The notes under the pieces: model-generated | What the model was told of the DNA's origin: nothing | Database searches by the model: none | The model's input: the letters and a program-made list of their open reading frames with translations, nothing else | Shown here: positions 18,906 to 27,750 of the stretch, piece after piece | Layout: the number at the start of each line of letters is the position of its first letter | How positions within the stretch are numbered: the first letter of the stretch is position 1 | Assembly: GCA_010279815.1 (NCBI GenBank) | Contig: QEOQ01000165.1 | Span: 257,498 to 285,703, forward strand | Direction of reading: 5' to 3' | DNA length: 28,206 nt | Source of the DNA: Brachionus plicatilis | Lineage: Eukaryota; Rotifera; Eurotatoria; Ploima; Brachionidae | Program-made: the position numbers and the translations under genes

Positions 18906-21900
18906 ATGAAGGGAAGAAACAAGGATCAAGGCTCTTCAAAACAGAGCGTTCCTGTACCAGTTAAACAGGAACTCTCGTTTCCAGATGTTACTCCATTAGA
19001 CCATGTTAAAATGTGTCCGAGATATACCTCAGGTAATTTTTTTTGATAATTTGAATCAGGAAATTCCAAGACATGGCTTTATGGTTTTATTCAATTTTTG
19101 AATAGTGTTTTTTATCAAATATTTGATACCCTATACGAGTAGGCTCAAATGCTATTTTTAAAATTATTAATTTGAATTTAAAGGCGACAGTTTTCATTAA
19201 TTTTCGTATTTAAAAAATTAAATTAAAGTTATTAATTCTTTTTGAATCAAAGTGCTTCTGATCGGTTAAATTTTCATCAATTTTATCATTCTCAATTTCT
19301 TTAATTTTTCTAAACTTTAAATTATTATTTACTAAAATTAATTAAAAAAAATTAAAATTTTAAAAATTAAAAATTATAAAGTGAATATATGTTCAACATT
19401 GAACGAAGGATGCTTAATAGATTATTATTTTAAATTAAGATTATCAGGATTGTTAATGATATATAGAAACAATAATTAAATAGGAATGTAAATAATTTTT
19501 TTTAGACTTTTTAAATTTTTTTTGAAAAACAGAGAAATACAGAAGTGTTTTTTAATAGAACTAAAAGCATTAAAAGAGGAAACAAAAATTGTCCATCTCT
19601 TGGAACCTCTTGCTTGATTAGTTGATAAGTCTTAATTTGCAAATTTTTTTTGACCCGTAAAGTTTAATTTGTATCAGCATGCATGGGTGGTTAATAGTCG
19701 TTGACATTCTTTTTACGTAACTTTTATGATCTTGTATCATTCCATTAAATCTAGTCTTGAAAATTAGCTCATCATATGGGATCAAATAATTTTGAATTCT
19801 GTTTAATCGCTGTAGAATGTTCTTCTTTTGAAATTTCTCTTTTGAAAGATTAGCAGTCGTTAAATAATTAGAAAAAAATATTAATAGTAAATAATATTTT
19901 AGCTACGGAAAATAATATGTGTCTATTTGAGTTATTTAGGCTTAATTTACCTTGTAATAAACCAACTCAATACCCTATTCCTTCGCTTGATATTGCAGCC
20001 TAAATAACAAAAAAACTCAATTTTGGTACTACAAACACCATCTTGACCATGTATGAAAAATTCTTAACTTCATGCTCCAAAGATAAGCTTTAACACTAGA
20101 AAACCCGACTTTTTTTACAACGTTATAGCCCAAAGCGGGTTTTTAAACCCATCTTCGAATTTTTAGCGAATTTCAATTTGAAGCGAATTTCAAACTAGTT
20201 GAAAAGTTTATGTACAAAATAAGTTTTATTGTATTTTAATCATGCAAATTAAAAGAAGTAAAATTTTAGAGAAAAGAATTATTCAAATTAAATCATAGCT
20301 AAACAAATGAATAAATAATAAGTAAAAAATTTTTTAGTTGTCAACAAATTTAGTTAATTCTTAAATAAATAAAAAATTTTCAGAATAACACTATCATTAA
20401 TTAATGATATTTTTTGTTTTAAAATAAGTAATTTATTAAATTCAAAAATACAATTTTATTTTATGATTTAAATATTAAAACTTTAAAAATAGAAAATTTC
20501 AAATTATAATAAAATTTTTAGATAACGAAATGACCATAATTTGAGAAAAAAAATGAGAATAATTCGATAATTTCTCACATTTTCTAAGTGAGATCTCAAT
20601 TGAGAATGAGACCTGGAGTAGCATGTACCAAAGTTGGATTTTTTGTTTATTGGACTGCAATATCAAAAGATAGAATACGATAAATGAATTCCATTTAAAA
20701 TGTTTAAAAATTTAAACATTTTTTACTCAAATAACAAAATAAACATAAAAATACCAGATAAAAAGTCGGAAAAAAATTCGATTAAATAAATTAAGACTTA
20801 TTAGGCTTTTTTTTTAATTTCAAAGTTAATCAACAGGCTAGTATCCCTAAGACTGATTAGTACTTCATTTATTTAAATTTTATATAAAAGAATTCATTAA
20901 AAATTTTAAATTATTATAAAATCAAAAAAATAAAATTTAAATCGAAAATTATTTGAAAAAATTTAACAACAAGATATTCAAGTTAAGCAATTCAAATTTT
21001 TGCACAATTTCTAAAAAAATCAAATTAGTGTTATTGAAAATTGACTTTTGATCAGGAATTTGTTTTGGTTGTGAAAATCTTTTTTTTGGGTGTAGAAAGC
21101 AGATTTTTTGTTGTCAAAAGGTTTTTACTAAAATTGATAGCTTAAATTTTCTTGAAAATTTCAACGTAGATCACAAAACAGTTTATAAGTCTTGAGTAGA
21201 AATTTTACAATTTTAGAATTTTTTCACCATTTTTTGATTTTGCCATCGGTTTATATAAAATATTGCTGTTCATTAAATTATATTTCAATTTTCTTGTCAT
21301 TTTTATCAGTTTATCTTTTTAATTAAAAGGTTATTTATTTTAAAACAAAAATTTAAAAAAGAAGGTAATCATTCTTTCAAATATTCTTTTTTTAAACGAA
21401 TAAAGATCGTAATTTTTATTTATTTACTCACCTGATTGTTTTTCTAAGCATTCATGAATTTTTTGACCCATCCGAGCGACTCTTACATTTGCAGGAAACT
21501 CGAACAAAAGTAACAATTTTTATTATATAATAGATCCAGAAAAAAAAATTAGCAAATTAGTACCAATTTTATCTGATGAATTAATCAAAAAATACATCGA
21601 TCAATTCTTTTATATAGTAAATTCTCTCATTTTCTCCTAAATAAATTCATTATAAAATAAAAGCATCTTTTTTATCTAATATCGATTAATATTTTGCTAT
21701 TATTATACAAGATAGTTCTTATTTTAAATTATTAACTTAATTAATTATACTCAATTTTAATATTTTCAGTTAAAAAAAATATTTTACAAATTTTTAAGTT
21801 CTTAATCGGCCAGAAGGAGATGGTGTTGGAATCGAGGAATTGGACAGCTTACAAATGGAAATCGAGAGTCTCCTAGTGAGCGTAATACAAAGAAATCGTC

Positions 21901-23090
21901 AATTGAAAATAGAAACAATGATCTTAGATAATGAAAAAATTTCTGATAATATTCTAGCCCCACAGTCTAGCAACAGCACCACCAAAGCTAGCACTCTGAA
22001 CCATAATTCCAATTCCAGTAACAATCTAGCCACCCCTAAGCTCTCAAGTTCAATGCTCAAAAAGACCAAGTCATTCTCAGGCAAACCAAATATTCCGCCA
22101 GTGCAAGAATCACCGCCCATTGTCCGCAACAAAATACCTGACATATTCTGGCAATCGGTTGAACCCTACTGTGCCGACATAACCCAGGAAGACATTAAAT
22201 ATTTAAAAAATCAAATAGAACAGAGTGAATCTTTCATCAACTCGATTCCAAAGAGTATTTTTTCCTCTGATTTTATTTTCTGAGTCAAATTTTTGCTTTT
22301 TTAAGTTGAACCACTCGGAACACATTACAGTCTGCAATGGGCCGAAGATGATCTCAACCAACAGGTCAAAGAAGGTGCTCGCTTTCCCGACCTAGACTCA
22401 AAATCGACTCCGACAAATGGACTTAAGCGTAAGGCATCAGTTTCTAGTGACCAGTCCACAAAAAAAATAGAAGAAAGCATTGACAGACTGAACAAAGCCC
22501 AGTCTGAATCTTTGAGCTATGGACCGCTCACTCAGCGCCTAATATCCGCCTTAATTGAACAGAATTTAATGACTCCTTTTGATAATAAACTAAACGATTA
22601 CTTGGACCGTGTTTGCACACCACAGTCTACTTATTTGTCTCCGAAAAGTATGGCCAAGAAATTTACGTTCAATTTCGCCGGCTCCAATATGGAAAAAAAA
22701 CTTAAAAAGACTCTGATTGAGCAAGGAATATTGGAGCCAGATGAAAGCGAAAAAAGTGAATTGATCAGCGATGATAACTCAGAGCAAAGTCAAGAAGATG
22801 GGTGCAAAGATGATGAAATTGCGCAAGAAATTATCAATATTCATAGTGAATTAAAATTGGTTAGCAAGCAGTGTAAGGAGCGATTGGAGGAACTTCTTGG
22901 CAAAGCTGAACAAAGTCTAGCAAGACAAGAAATAAAGAAAAAAATCGACTCAATCGACAAAGAAATAATCAATCATTTTGAAATAGTTAAAGCATGCCGA
23001 ATCTCGAAGCAACCATTAGATGATAAAGATAAAGAACAAGTTTTAAATTTGATAAAAGAAAGAGATTCTTTGAAACAACAATTGGATTAA
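18906..23090 (+). CDS. TADA3: Transcriptional adapter 3 (ADA3), SAGA/ATAC histone acetyltransferase subunit
   Basis: ADA3 bridges ADA2 and the GCN5 acetyltransferase within SAGA and ATAC in the nucleus. Exons are 18906-19032, 21799-22254 and 22306-23090, with phase-1 GT..AG junctions, giving 455 residues against about 430 in vertebrates. The match is seen at LDHVKMCPRYTS (residues 31-42), GVGIEELDSLQMEIESLL (a helix), IFWQSVEPYCADIT (158-171), IPKIEPLGTHYSLQWAEDDL, YGPLTQRLISALIEQNL (about 266-282) and a C-terminal charged coiled coil (about 363-455, ending LIKERDSLKQQLD). The insert between the helix and FWQSVEPYCADIT is a Ser/Asn-rich linker (about 95-155). In-frame stops lie just upstream of the ATG. 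Intron 1 is 2766 nt; intron 2 is 51 nt. Confidence 0.95.
19033..19617. other. First part of TADA3 intron 1, non-coding
   Basis: AT-rich sequence. The minus frame of the next feature continues weakly across 19570-19617 (SSKRFQEMDNFCFLF) after one TAA. Nothing else is seen. Confidence 0.35.
19618..19866 (-). pseudogene. Antisense coding relic inside TADA3 intron 1
   Basis: On minus an uninterrupted stretch reads TTANLSKEKFQKKNILQRLN, RIQNYLIPYDELIFKTRFNG, MIQDHKSYVKRMSTTINHPC and MLIQIKLYGSKKICKLRLIN to a TAA at 19618-19620. The frame then continues as SSKRFQEMDNFCFLF, so the TAA may replace a codon such as CAA. Residue composition is protein-like, unlike the flanks. I do not recognise it. It is either a nested gene's exon or a transposon remnant; there is no clear acceptor at its 5' side. 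Confidence 0.45.
19903..20003 (+). other. Possible alternative exon or transposon fragment in TADA3 intron 1
   Basis: After TATTTTAG, the plus strand reads (A)TENNMCLFELFRLNLPC, NKPTQYPIPSLDIAA and a TAA. Its entry phase matches the end of TADA3 exon 1, so splicing would give a short ADA3 N-terminus with a different tail. It could equally be a mobile-element fragment. Confidence 0.3.
20090..20145 (+). repeat. piggyBac-like terminus next to a CCCG/CGGG stem
   Basis: TTAA at 20090-20093 is followed by CACTAGAAAACCCGAC, reminiscent of piggyBac-family ends (TTAA target plus a CNCTAGA tip). About 30 bases on, AAAGCGGGTTTTTAAA pairs with AAAACCCG. No opposite end ending in TCTAGTG-TTAA was found downstream, so this is a solo end at best. 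Confidence 0.35.
20146..21431. other. Middle of TADA3 intron 1, non-coding
   Basis: AT-rich sequence with no supported exon. It contains a perfect 12-bp palindrome TCTCAATTGAGA near 20593, with partial symmetry around it. Confidence 0.35.
21432..21498 (-). CDS. Candidate antisense exon inside TADA3 intron 1
   Basis: On minus, after TTGTTCGAG, 67 nt read FPANVRVARMGQKIHECLEK then QS and end at a strong consensus donor CAG|GTGAGT. The segment is richer in GC than its neighbourhood, and the donor orientation fixes the strand. No start codon or partner exon was found; joining to 19618-19866 is possible but not demonstrated. The protein is not recognised. Confidence 0.45.
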
Positions 23091-23248
23091 AGCTAGTGGA
23101 TGGCTTGAAATTTTGTAAATTTTGTTGATAAATTGAAATGTTTATGGTATTTGTGTGTTCCATTCAATTGTGGATTTGTGATTTGATTTTTTTTAATTTA
23201 TTTTTAAATGAATTTTACGAGAACTTGTAAGATAAAAGAAAAATATCA

Positions 23249-23254
23249 AATAAA
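23249..23254 (+). terminator. Polyadenylation signal of TADA3
   Basis: AATAAA lies about 160 nt after the TADA3 stop codon, within an AT-rich 3' untranslated region. It is a plausible cleavage signal and the first canonical hexamer I see after the stop. Confidence 0.5.
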
Positions 23255-23522
23255 TTTAAATTGACCAACATTTAATTAAATTTTTTTATAAATAATTTTT
23301 AATTAAGACAACTTTTTTTATTATGAAAACTTATAACTTACTTTGTCAAAATTAAATTCTTATAAAAAAAGAATACACAATAATTTGTTTGGATGCACAA
23401 CCCAATAATAGCATTCTTAAGTATATTTATTGATTTTTAATTGAATGATTTTAATTTAAATATAACACATTTTTAAAAAATCATCAATCGATAAAATAAA
23501 AAAAATTAAAACTAAATAGTTA

Positions 23523-24889
23523 TGGTAACCTAGTCTAAAGGGGTTATGGGTTAATAGGGTGAACGAATTTGAAAAACCCCTATATCTCCTTCATTTTTAA
23601 AGCTACTACCTAAAAAAATATCTTGATATGCAGAACTCGAGGAGAGAAATCTAATGATATGTGTGAAATATTTAAAAAAAAAAGTTATATGCTTTTTTTC
23701 TCTTGAAGTTAGACTACGCCTAATGAGGTGAAAAAGCCTCGAATTAGTGATTCGAGAGAAGGGTGCTTTAAGGCCCTAGGTAATACTTAAGCTCTAACCT
23801 ATTTCGCTTGTTAGATTCAGCACATGCTAAAGTATCTAAGAGAATTTTTTTAGAATTTTAGGAAATGTCCTTAGGGCTTCATCTAATGGGGTTATTTTTA
23901 GGGCTTAAAAGGTTAAATAGATTTAACCCTATTAGTCAAAAAAATCATCCAATTAGTCCAAATAAGATTCTATTTAACCCATTTAACCGAATAAGACTAT
24001 AAAAATGCAGTGACGATATTTTTTAATAATTAAAAAATTGTAAAATTATTTTCTCTCTCTCACTCTCAAAACATTTTTTTTTTAAAGCCGAGTTTTTATT
24101 TCAAACATAAAAAAAGAAAATTGTTTAAAAATAAGCTAAAAATGTCACAGAAAAAAGAAATTCAATCTAAAAAAAAAATTATACTGTACAAAATCTAAAA
24201 TACACAATCAGTGATGTAAATAGTAATAAGCAAAATAAGAACAAGAAGAGGCCAAAAATGCCAAAATAGCTAAAAAAGGAACCGGAAGAGGAAGAGGACG
24301 ACCACGAAAGCTTGTTGAAAGCAAATTAACACCAGATTAAAATGATAACTTATCAGAATCCGAAATATTGTGTAGCTCATGTGAAACAAAGATGGCTGAA
24401 GAGAAAGAAAACACGCCAAAATGGTTATCTTGTGAAAAGTGCTCAAATTGGGTTTGTTTTAGTTGTTTGTCAAAAGAATTTAAAAAAAAAAACAAAAAAA
24501 GAATTTTTATGTGATGATTGTAAAGATTAACTTTTACTTTTTTTTGAATTCGTTAAAACTCACCTTTGTTCTGTTTCGAATAAATTAAATTAAATGAATT
24601 AAATAATTTTATTAAAAAATTCAAAAAATTTTCTTCTTAAATGTCAAATGGGTTAAAAGGGTTAAAATTCTTTTTTTGGGGTTAAATTTCGGATGTAATC
24701 GGATAAAATTAGGTGTAATCGGGTTAACCGCTTTAACCCTTTTGGACCTGACATAATTAACCGCGGAGCTAAAGGGGTTACTCAAAAAATTCGGGAAAAT
24801 TGGGTGACTATTTTTGAAGTTTTTGAACAAAATGGATGAGAAATAAGCAATAAAAAAAAATATGGTCACCCGGTTAGACTAGGTTACCA
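23523..24889 (+). mobile_element. DNA transposon with 16-bp TIRs and TA target duplication
   Basis: The ends are TGGTAACCTAGTCTAA (23523-23538) and its perfect reverse complement TTAGACTAGGTTACCA (24874-24889). TA follows and precedes at 23521-23522 and 24890-24891. Both subterminal regions hold many GGGTTAA/TTAACCC words (for example near 23549, 23920 and 23979 on the left; 24652, 24680 and 24721-24740 on the right), probably binding sites for the mobilising transposase. A small hairpin, CTCGAAT-loop-ATTCGAG, lies near 23738. The only coding trace is a decayed AT-hook/zinc-finger gene; no DDE transposase is seen, so it is probably non-autonomous. Confidence 0.88.
24242..24530 (+). pseudogene. 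AT-hook plus PHD-like zinc-finger protein, decayed, carried by the transposon
   Basis: The plus frame reads EEAKNAKIAKK then GTGRGRGRPRK (AT-hook core GRGRP), LVESKLTPD, a TAA, then NDNLSESEILCSSCETKM, WLSCEKCSNWVCFSCLSKEF, an A-run frameshift, and KEFLCDDCKD-stop. The pattern C-x2-C...W-L-x-C-x2-C-x2-W-V-C-x2-C...F-L-C-x2-C is that of PHD-type zinc fingers, which in other proteins read histone tails. AT-hooks bind the minor groove of A/T runs. One stop and one homopolymer frameshift break it. An upstream ATG near 24142 (MSQKKEIQSKKKII) may be the original start. Confidence 0.65.
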
Positions 24890-24927
24890 TATTTAGAAAA
24901 GAATTTAAATTAATTAATTAGTGTTAA

Positions 24928-25986
24928 AGAATAAATTCCAAAAAAATTAAAGTAAATTTAAACAAAAAAGAAAGTATAGTGACTAAAGATTTTTTCATAG
25001 AAGAATTTAGTTCTGATGAAGATAATAAAAATACTGTAAAAAAATTTAAAGCAAAGACAGGATATAGAAGGGAACTTAAAAAATATTTAATAAATGAAAA
25101 AATGGTAAAAGTAACCCCTAAGAGAGTACCAAGAAACAACTCTCCCCTGGCAACATCATCCAAAAGAGCAATCCAAGAGCCACTTCAGTCCAGAGTGACC
25201 CCTAAGAGAGCAATCCAAAAAAAGCTTGATTATAGTCAATCAGTTTTAGAGCCATTTACTACATTGGATTCAAAAAGATGTTTCACATGTAAAATATTAT
25301 TCAAAGATAGTGAATTTAAAAATTCTTGGATTTCATGTGAGGACTGTGACAATTGTGTATGTTACAACTGTTGGCCAAGAGGTACTAGTTCTAATCAATC
25401 TTTTTAATTGTAAAAATTGTAAATAGCTTTTGGTTTCTGATTTAAAATTTACTATTAATTAGATTAATGCTTTATTAAAAAGTATTTTTATAAATTTTTT
25501 TCAAATACTAAACGATAATAAAAAATGTAAAATAAATAGTAAATAAATATTTTTACACTTTGCCATTTATTTTCTATTTAGAGTTTTTTTTGTTAAATTA
25601 GTTTAGTTTCCCAATAATTTTTAATTTACAACAAATCTCTATATATTGTTGAAAATGTCACTAAAGATGCTACTTCTTTTTCAGAAAATTATCTATTTGA
25701 GTGCATTTTCGACTTTTAGCCCATGTCACAGGTTAAAATTTTTAACCAGTGTTCGATATAAAAAGATATAAAATGTCTTAATTTTATTTATGACATGCCT
25801 TAAAAATCGAACAATTACGTTAATTCATAGAAAAACGTTTAATAAAATAAAATATCTCATATTATTTCTTTAGCAGTAAACCAAAAGCTTTTAGCAATGT
25901 TATTGAAGTTTATTCATACAGCTGTTGCTCCAAAAGCAAAAGCCGGAAGACCAGCTAAAGCAAAAGAATGTCTAGCTAAGCAATAA
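24928..25986 (+). CDS. Two-exon gene with PHD-like cysteine cluster and AT-hook-like tail
   Basis: Exon 1 is open from about 24928 to 25381 and exon 2 runs 25874-25986. The junction G|GTACTA ... TTTCTTTAG|CA matches in phase and gives CYNCWPRAVNQKLLAM. The frame has no ATG before KMVKVTPK at about 25099-25105, so the true start may be there or in an upstream exon. Features in order: acidic FSSDEDN, basic region with repeated VTPKR (two copies) and SKRAIQ words, RCFTCK, WISCEDCDNCVCYNCW (C-x2-C ... W-x2-C-x2-C-x2-C-x-C-x2-C), then KAKAGRPAKAK, an AT-hook-like GRP core. The zinc cluster lacks the last C-x2-C pair seen in the transposon protein next door. It is probably nuclear and DNA- or chromatin-binding (inference). 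Confidence 0.6.
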
Positions 25987-26060
25987 TCAATTTAGTTTAT
26001 TTGTTTATTAATATTTTGTCTTTTATTTTTTGTTTTATTTTGTTTTTTGAAATATTGTTA

Positions 26061-26066
26061 AATAAA
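26061..26066 (+). terminator. Polyadenylation signal after the two-exon zinc-finger gene
   Basis: AATAAA lies 75 nt after the TAA at 25984-25986, at a typical distance for an animal 3' untranslated region. Confidence 0.45.
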
Positions 26067-26189
26067 ATAATCATTATGAACAAAAACAAATTAAAATAAA
26101 CAAAAACTAATTAATTTCAACTTTTTAAATTAATTTTTTTGGCATCAAATACATTCTGCACTATAAATAAACACAAGTTGTACTATAAT

Positions 26190-26335
26190 ATTTAAAGGCT
26201 ACAAATTATATACGTAGTAAAAATATTTAAATTCGTAGCAAAAAAAATAAAAATAAAAGCAAAAATTCATTAGTAAAAGTAGCAAAATAAATTTATCAGT
26301 AGTAAAAAAAATAAAAAAAATAGTAAATTATTATA
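26190..26335. repeat. Left array of GTAGTAAA/GTAGCAAA words flanking the Mutator-like relic
   Basis: Several irregularly spaced copies of GTAGTAAAA and GTAGCAAAA (near 26214, 26232, 26270, 26279 and 26300) face the inverted array at 27355-27520. They are presumably the subterminal parts of long inverted repeats. Confidence 0.6.
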
Positions 26336-26394
26336 TCAAATATTTATTAATAAAAAAATTCACACATTACTTAGAAATGTTGTTTAGTGTTATT

Positions 26395-27125
26395 TTATGG
26401 ATTTTTTCTAGGACGGCCTCTTTTTCTCGGAGCTAAATTTGAAGATGTTGTTGGTTGTACAATAGTTTGAATGTCATTATTAATGCTGATCTTGATCATT
26501 ATCATTTTTATTTGAAAGCGGATCTTGGTTGATTGAGCCATTGAAATTGGAAATTCGTAGTTAAAACTTTGTAGGGCTGGATTAATTGGACCAGTCGAAA
26601 TACGTTGTACCAAAGCAGGTGTAGCTTGTTTTCGTCTTCCTCGCTTTTTATTTGCCTCAAGATTGAGATCTAAGCCAGGAAATTCACATAATTTCAACCT
26701 GTATGCAACACCAATTACATGTTTACAAATCATGTTTTTATCCCATTGTTGGTTTGTTCAGGAACACCTCTTGTTTTTGGTATGTGAACGTGTTCTTCTT
26801 CTTCAACAAAAATAGATGCACTTGAATTTGTATTCGGTTTGAATATATAAAGTCTTTTATCACAACTTGAACATTTGAAAAATTCTTTATCTCCTATTGT
26901 CGATTTTTGTTTTTCTTTTGCTGCCCAAGAATAACCTTCAAATTTATTTTTAATCATATCAAGGGCTTGATTGTAAGTTTCAAAGTCAGCATGATGATTA
27001 TAAACTCTGCTTGCTTTTCTTGCTTTTTTAACGGGAATTTCTTCTATTTCGATATCATTTTCGGTGTCCTCTTCATTTCTTTGGGTCACGAGAATTGATG
27101 TAGATGAAGATTCGGTATCGCTCAT
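26395..27125 (-). pseudogene. Internally deleted Mutator-like transposase (zinc finger joined to SWIM and AT-hook)
   Basis: The 131-residue N-terminal part (ATG at 27125) has an acidic start (MSDTESSSTS), ADFETYNQALDMIKNKFEGY, FFKCSSCDKRLYIFKPN and HVHIPKTRGVPEQT. This is a FLYWCH/WRKY-like zinc-binding domain (C-x2-C ... H-x-H) of the kind found at the start of Mutator-like transposases. It stops at 26730-26732. In a shifted frame the sequence continues QWDKNMICKHVIGVAYRLKL, the C-x-H half of a SWIM finger, then ANKKRGRRKQ and ends RKRGRPRKNP (AT-hook) at 26395. The DDE core of about 250 residues that should separate the two is absent, so the copy is a deletion derivative. An unspliced transcript could still make the N-terminal DNA-binding half. 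Confidence 0.75.
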
Positions 27126-27354
27126 TTTTAGTTTTTAAATTTTCAGATTTGTATATTTATTTATTTATTTATTTGTTTTCTGTACCGAGCTAGAGCTCCT
27201 TCAGAAATATATTTAAATGAATATTTAAATTCTAAAATTTTTTTACATTATATACATTAATAAGTGATAATTGAGTAGTGTTATTAATAAGTGATATATC
27301 AATTATATTGAGTAATTGATAATTGAGTAGTTATCAATCAAAAATTAAATTAAT

Positions 27355-27520
27355 TTATATTTACTATTGAAAAAATACTTTTGCTACTAATTTATTTTAC
27401 TATTAACAACCTTTTTTTACTACTTTTTTATTTAATTTACTACGTGTAATATTTGCTACGATTTTTTATCGAATTTGCTACTAGTTTAATTATTTTTGCT
27501 ACTGGATTAAATAGTAGCCA
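27355..27520. repeat. Right array of TTTGCTACT words, inverted relative to the left array
   Basis: Repeats such as TTTTGCTACTAAT, TTTTTACTACTTTT, TTTACTACGTG, TTTGCTACGA, TTTGCTACTAG and TTTTGCTACTGG recur about every 20-30 bases and are the reverse complement of the left array. This is consistent with degenerate terminal inverted repeats of the Mutator-like element. Confidence 0.65.
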
Positions 27521-27524
27521 ATAT

Positions 27525-27750
27525 TTAAATTGCACTATAATATTTACATGCACTTTTTTAATCAAGGCTGCACTATAATTAACATTCTTACACTATTATA
27601 TTCTTTAATAAGCACTAATATAATTTTTATTTTGCACTAAAATAATCTTTACTAAGCAATAAATTTATGTTTAAAAAGCACTAAAATAGTTTTAGACCTG
27701 AACTATTTTAATTCATTTTTAGATAAATAAATACAACAAGCACTATTTTT
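27525..27750. repeat. Cluster of GCACTATAA/GCACTAAAA words
   Basis: TTGCACTATAATATT, CTGCACTATAATTAAC, AGCACTAATATAA, TTGCACTAAAATAA, AGCACTAAAATAG and AGCACTATT occur in one orientation across about 220 bases. A single related TCTGCACTATAAATAA lies on the other side at about 26155, so it may belong to the element's outer ends. Confidence 0.5.

Noticed and set aside
21899..22144. A minus-strand frame opposite TADA3 exon 2
   Set aside because: It is a shadow of the Ser/Asn-rich TADA3 linker with no splice or family support.
23548..24740. GGGTTAA words as telomere-like repeats
   Set aside because: They are scattered, in both orientations and confined to the transposon, which fits subterminal binding sites better than telomeric sequence.
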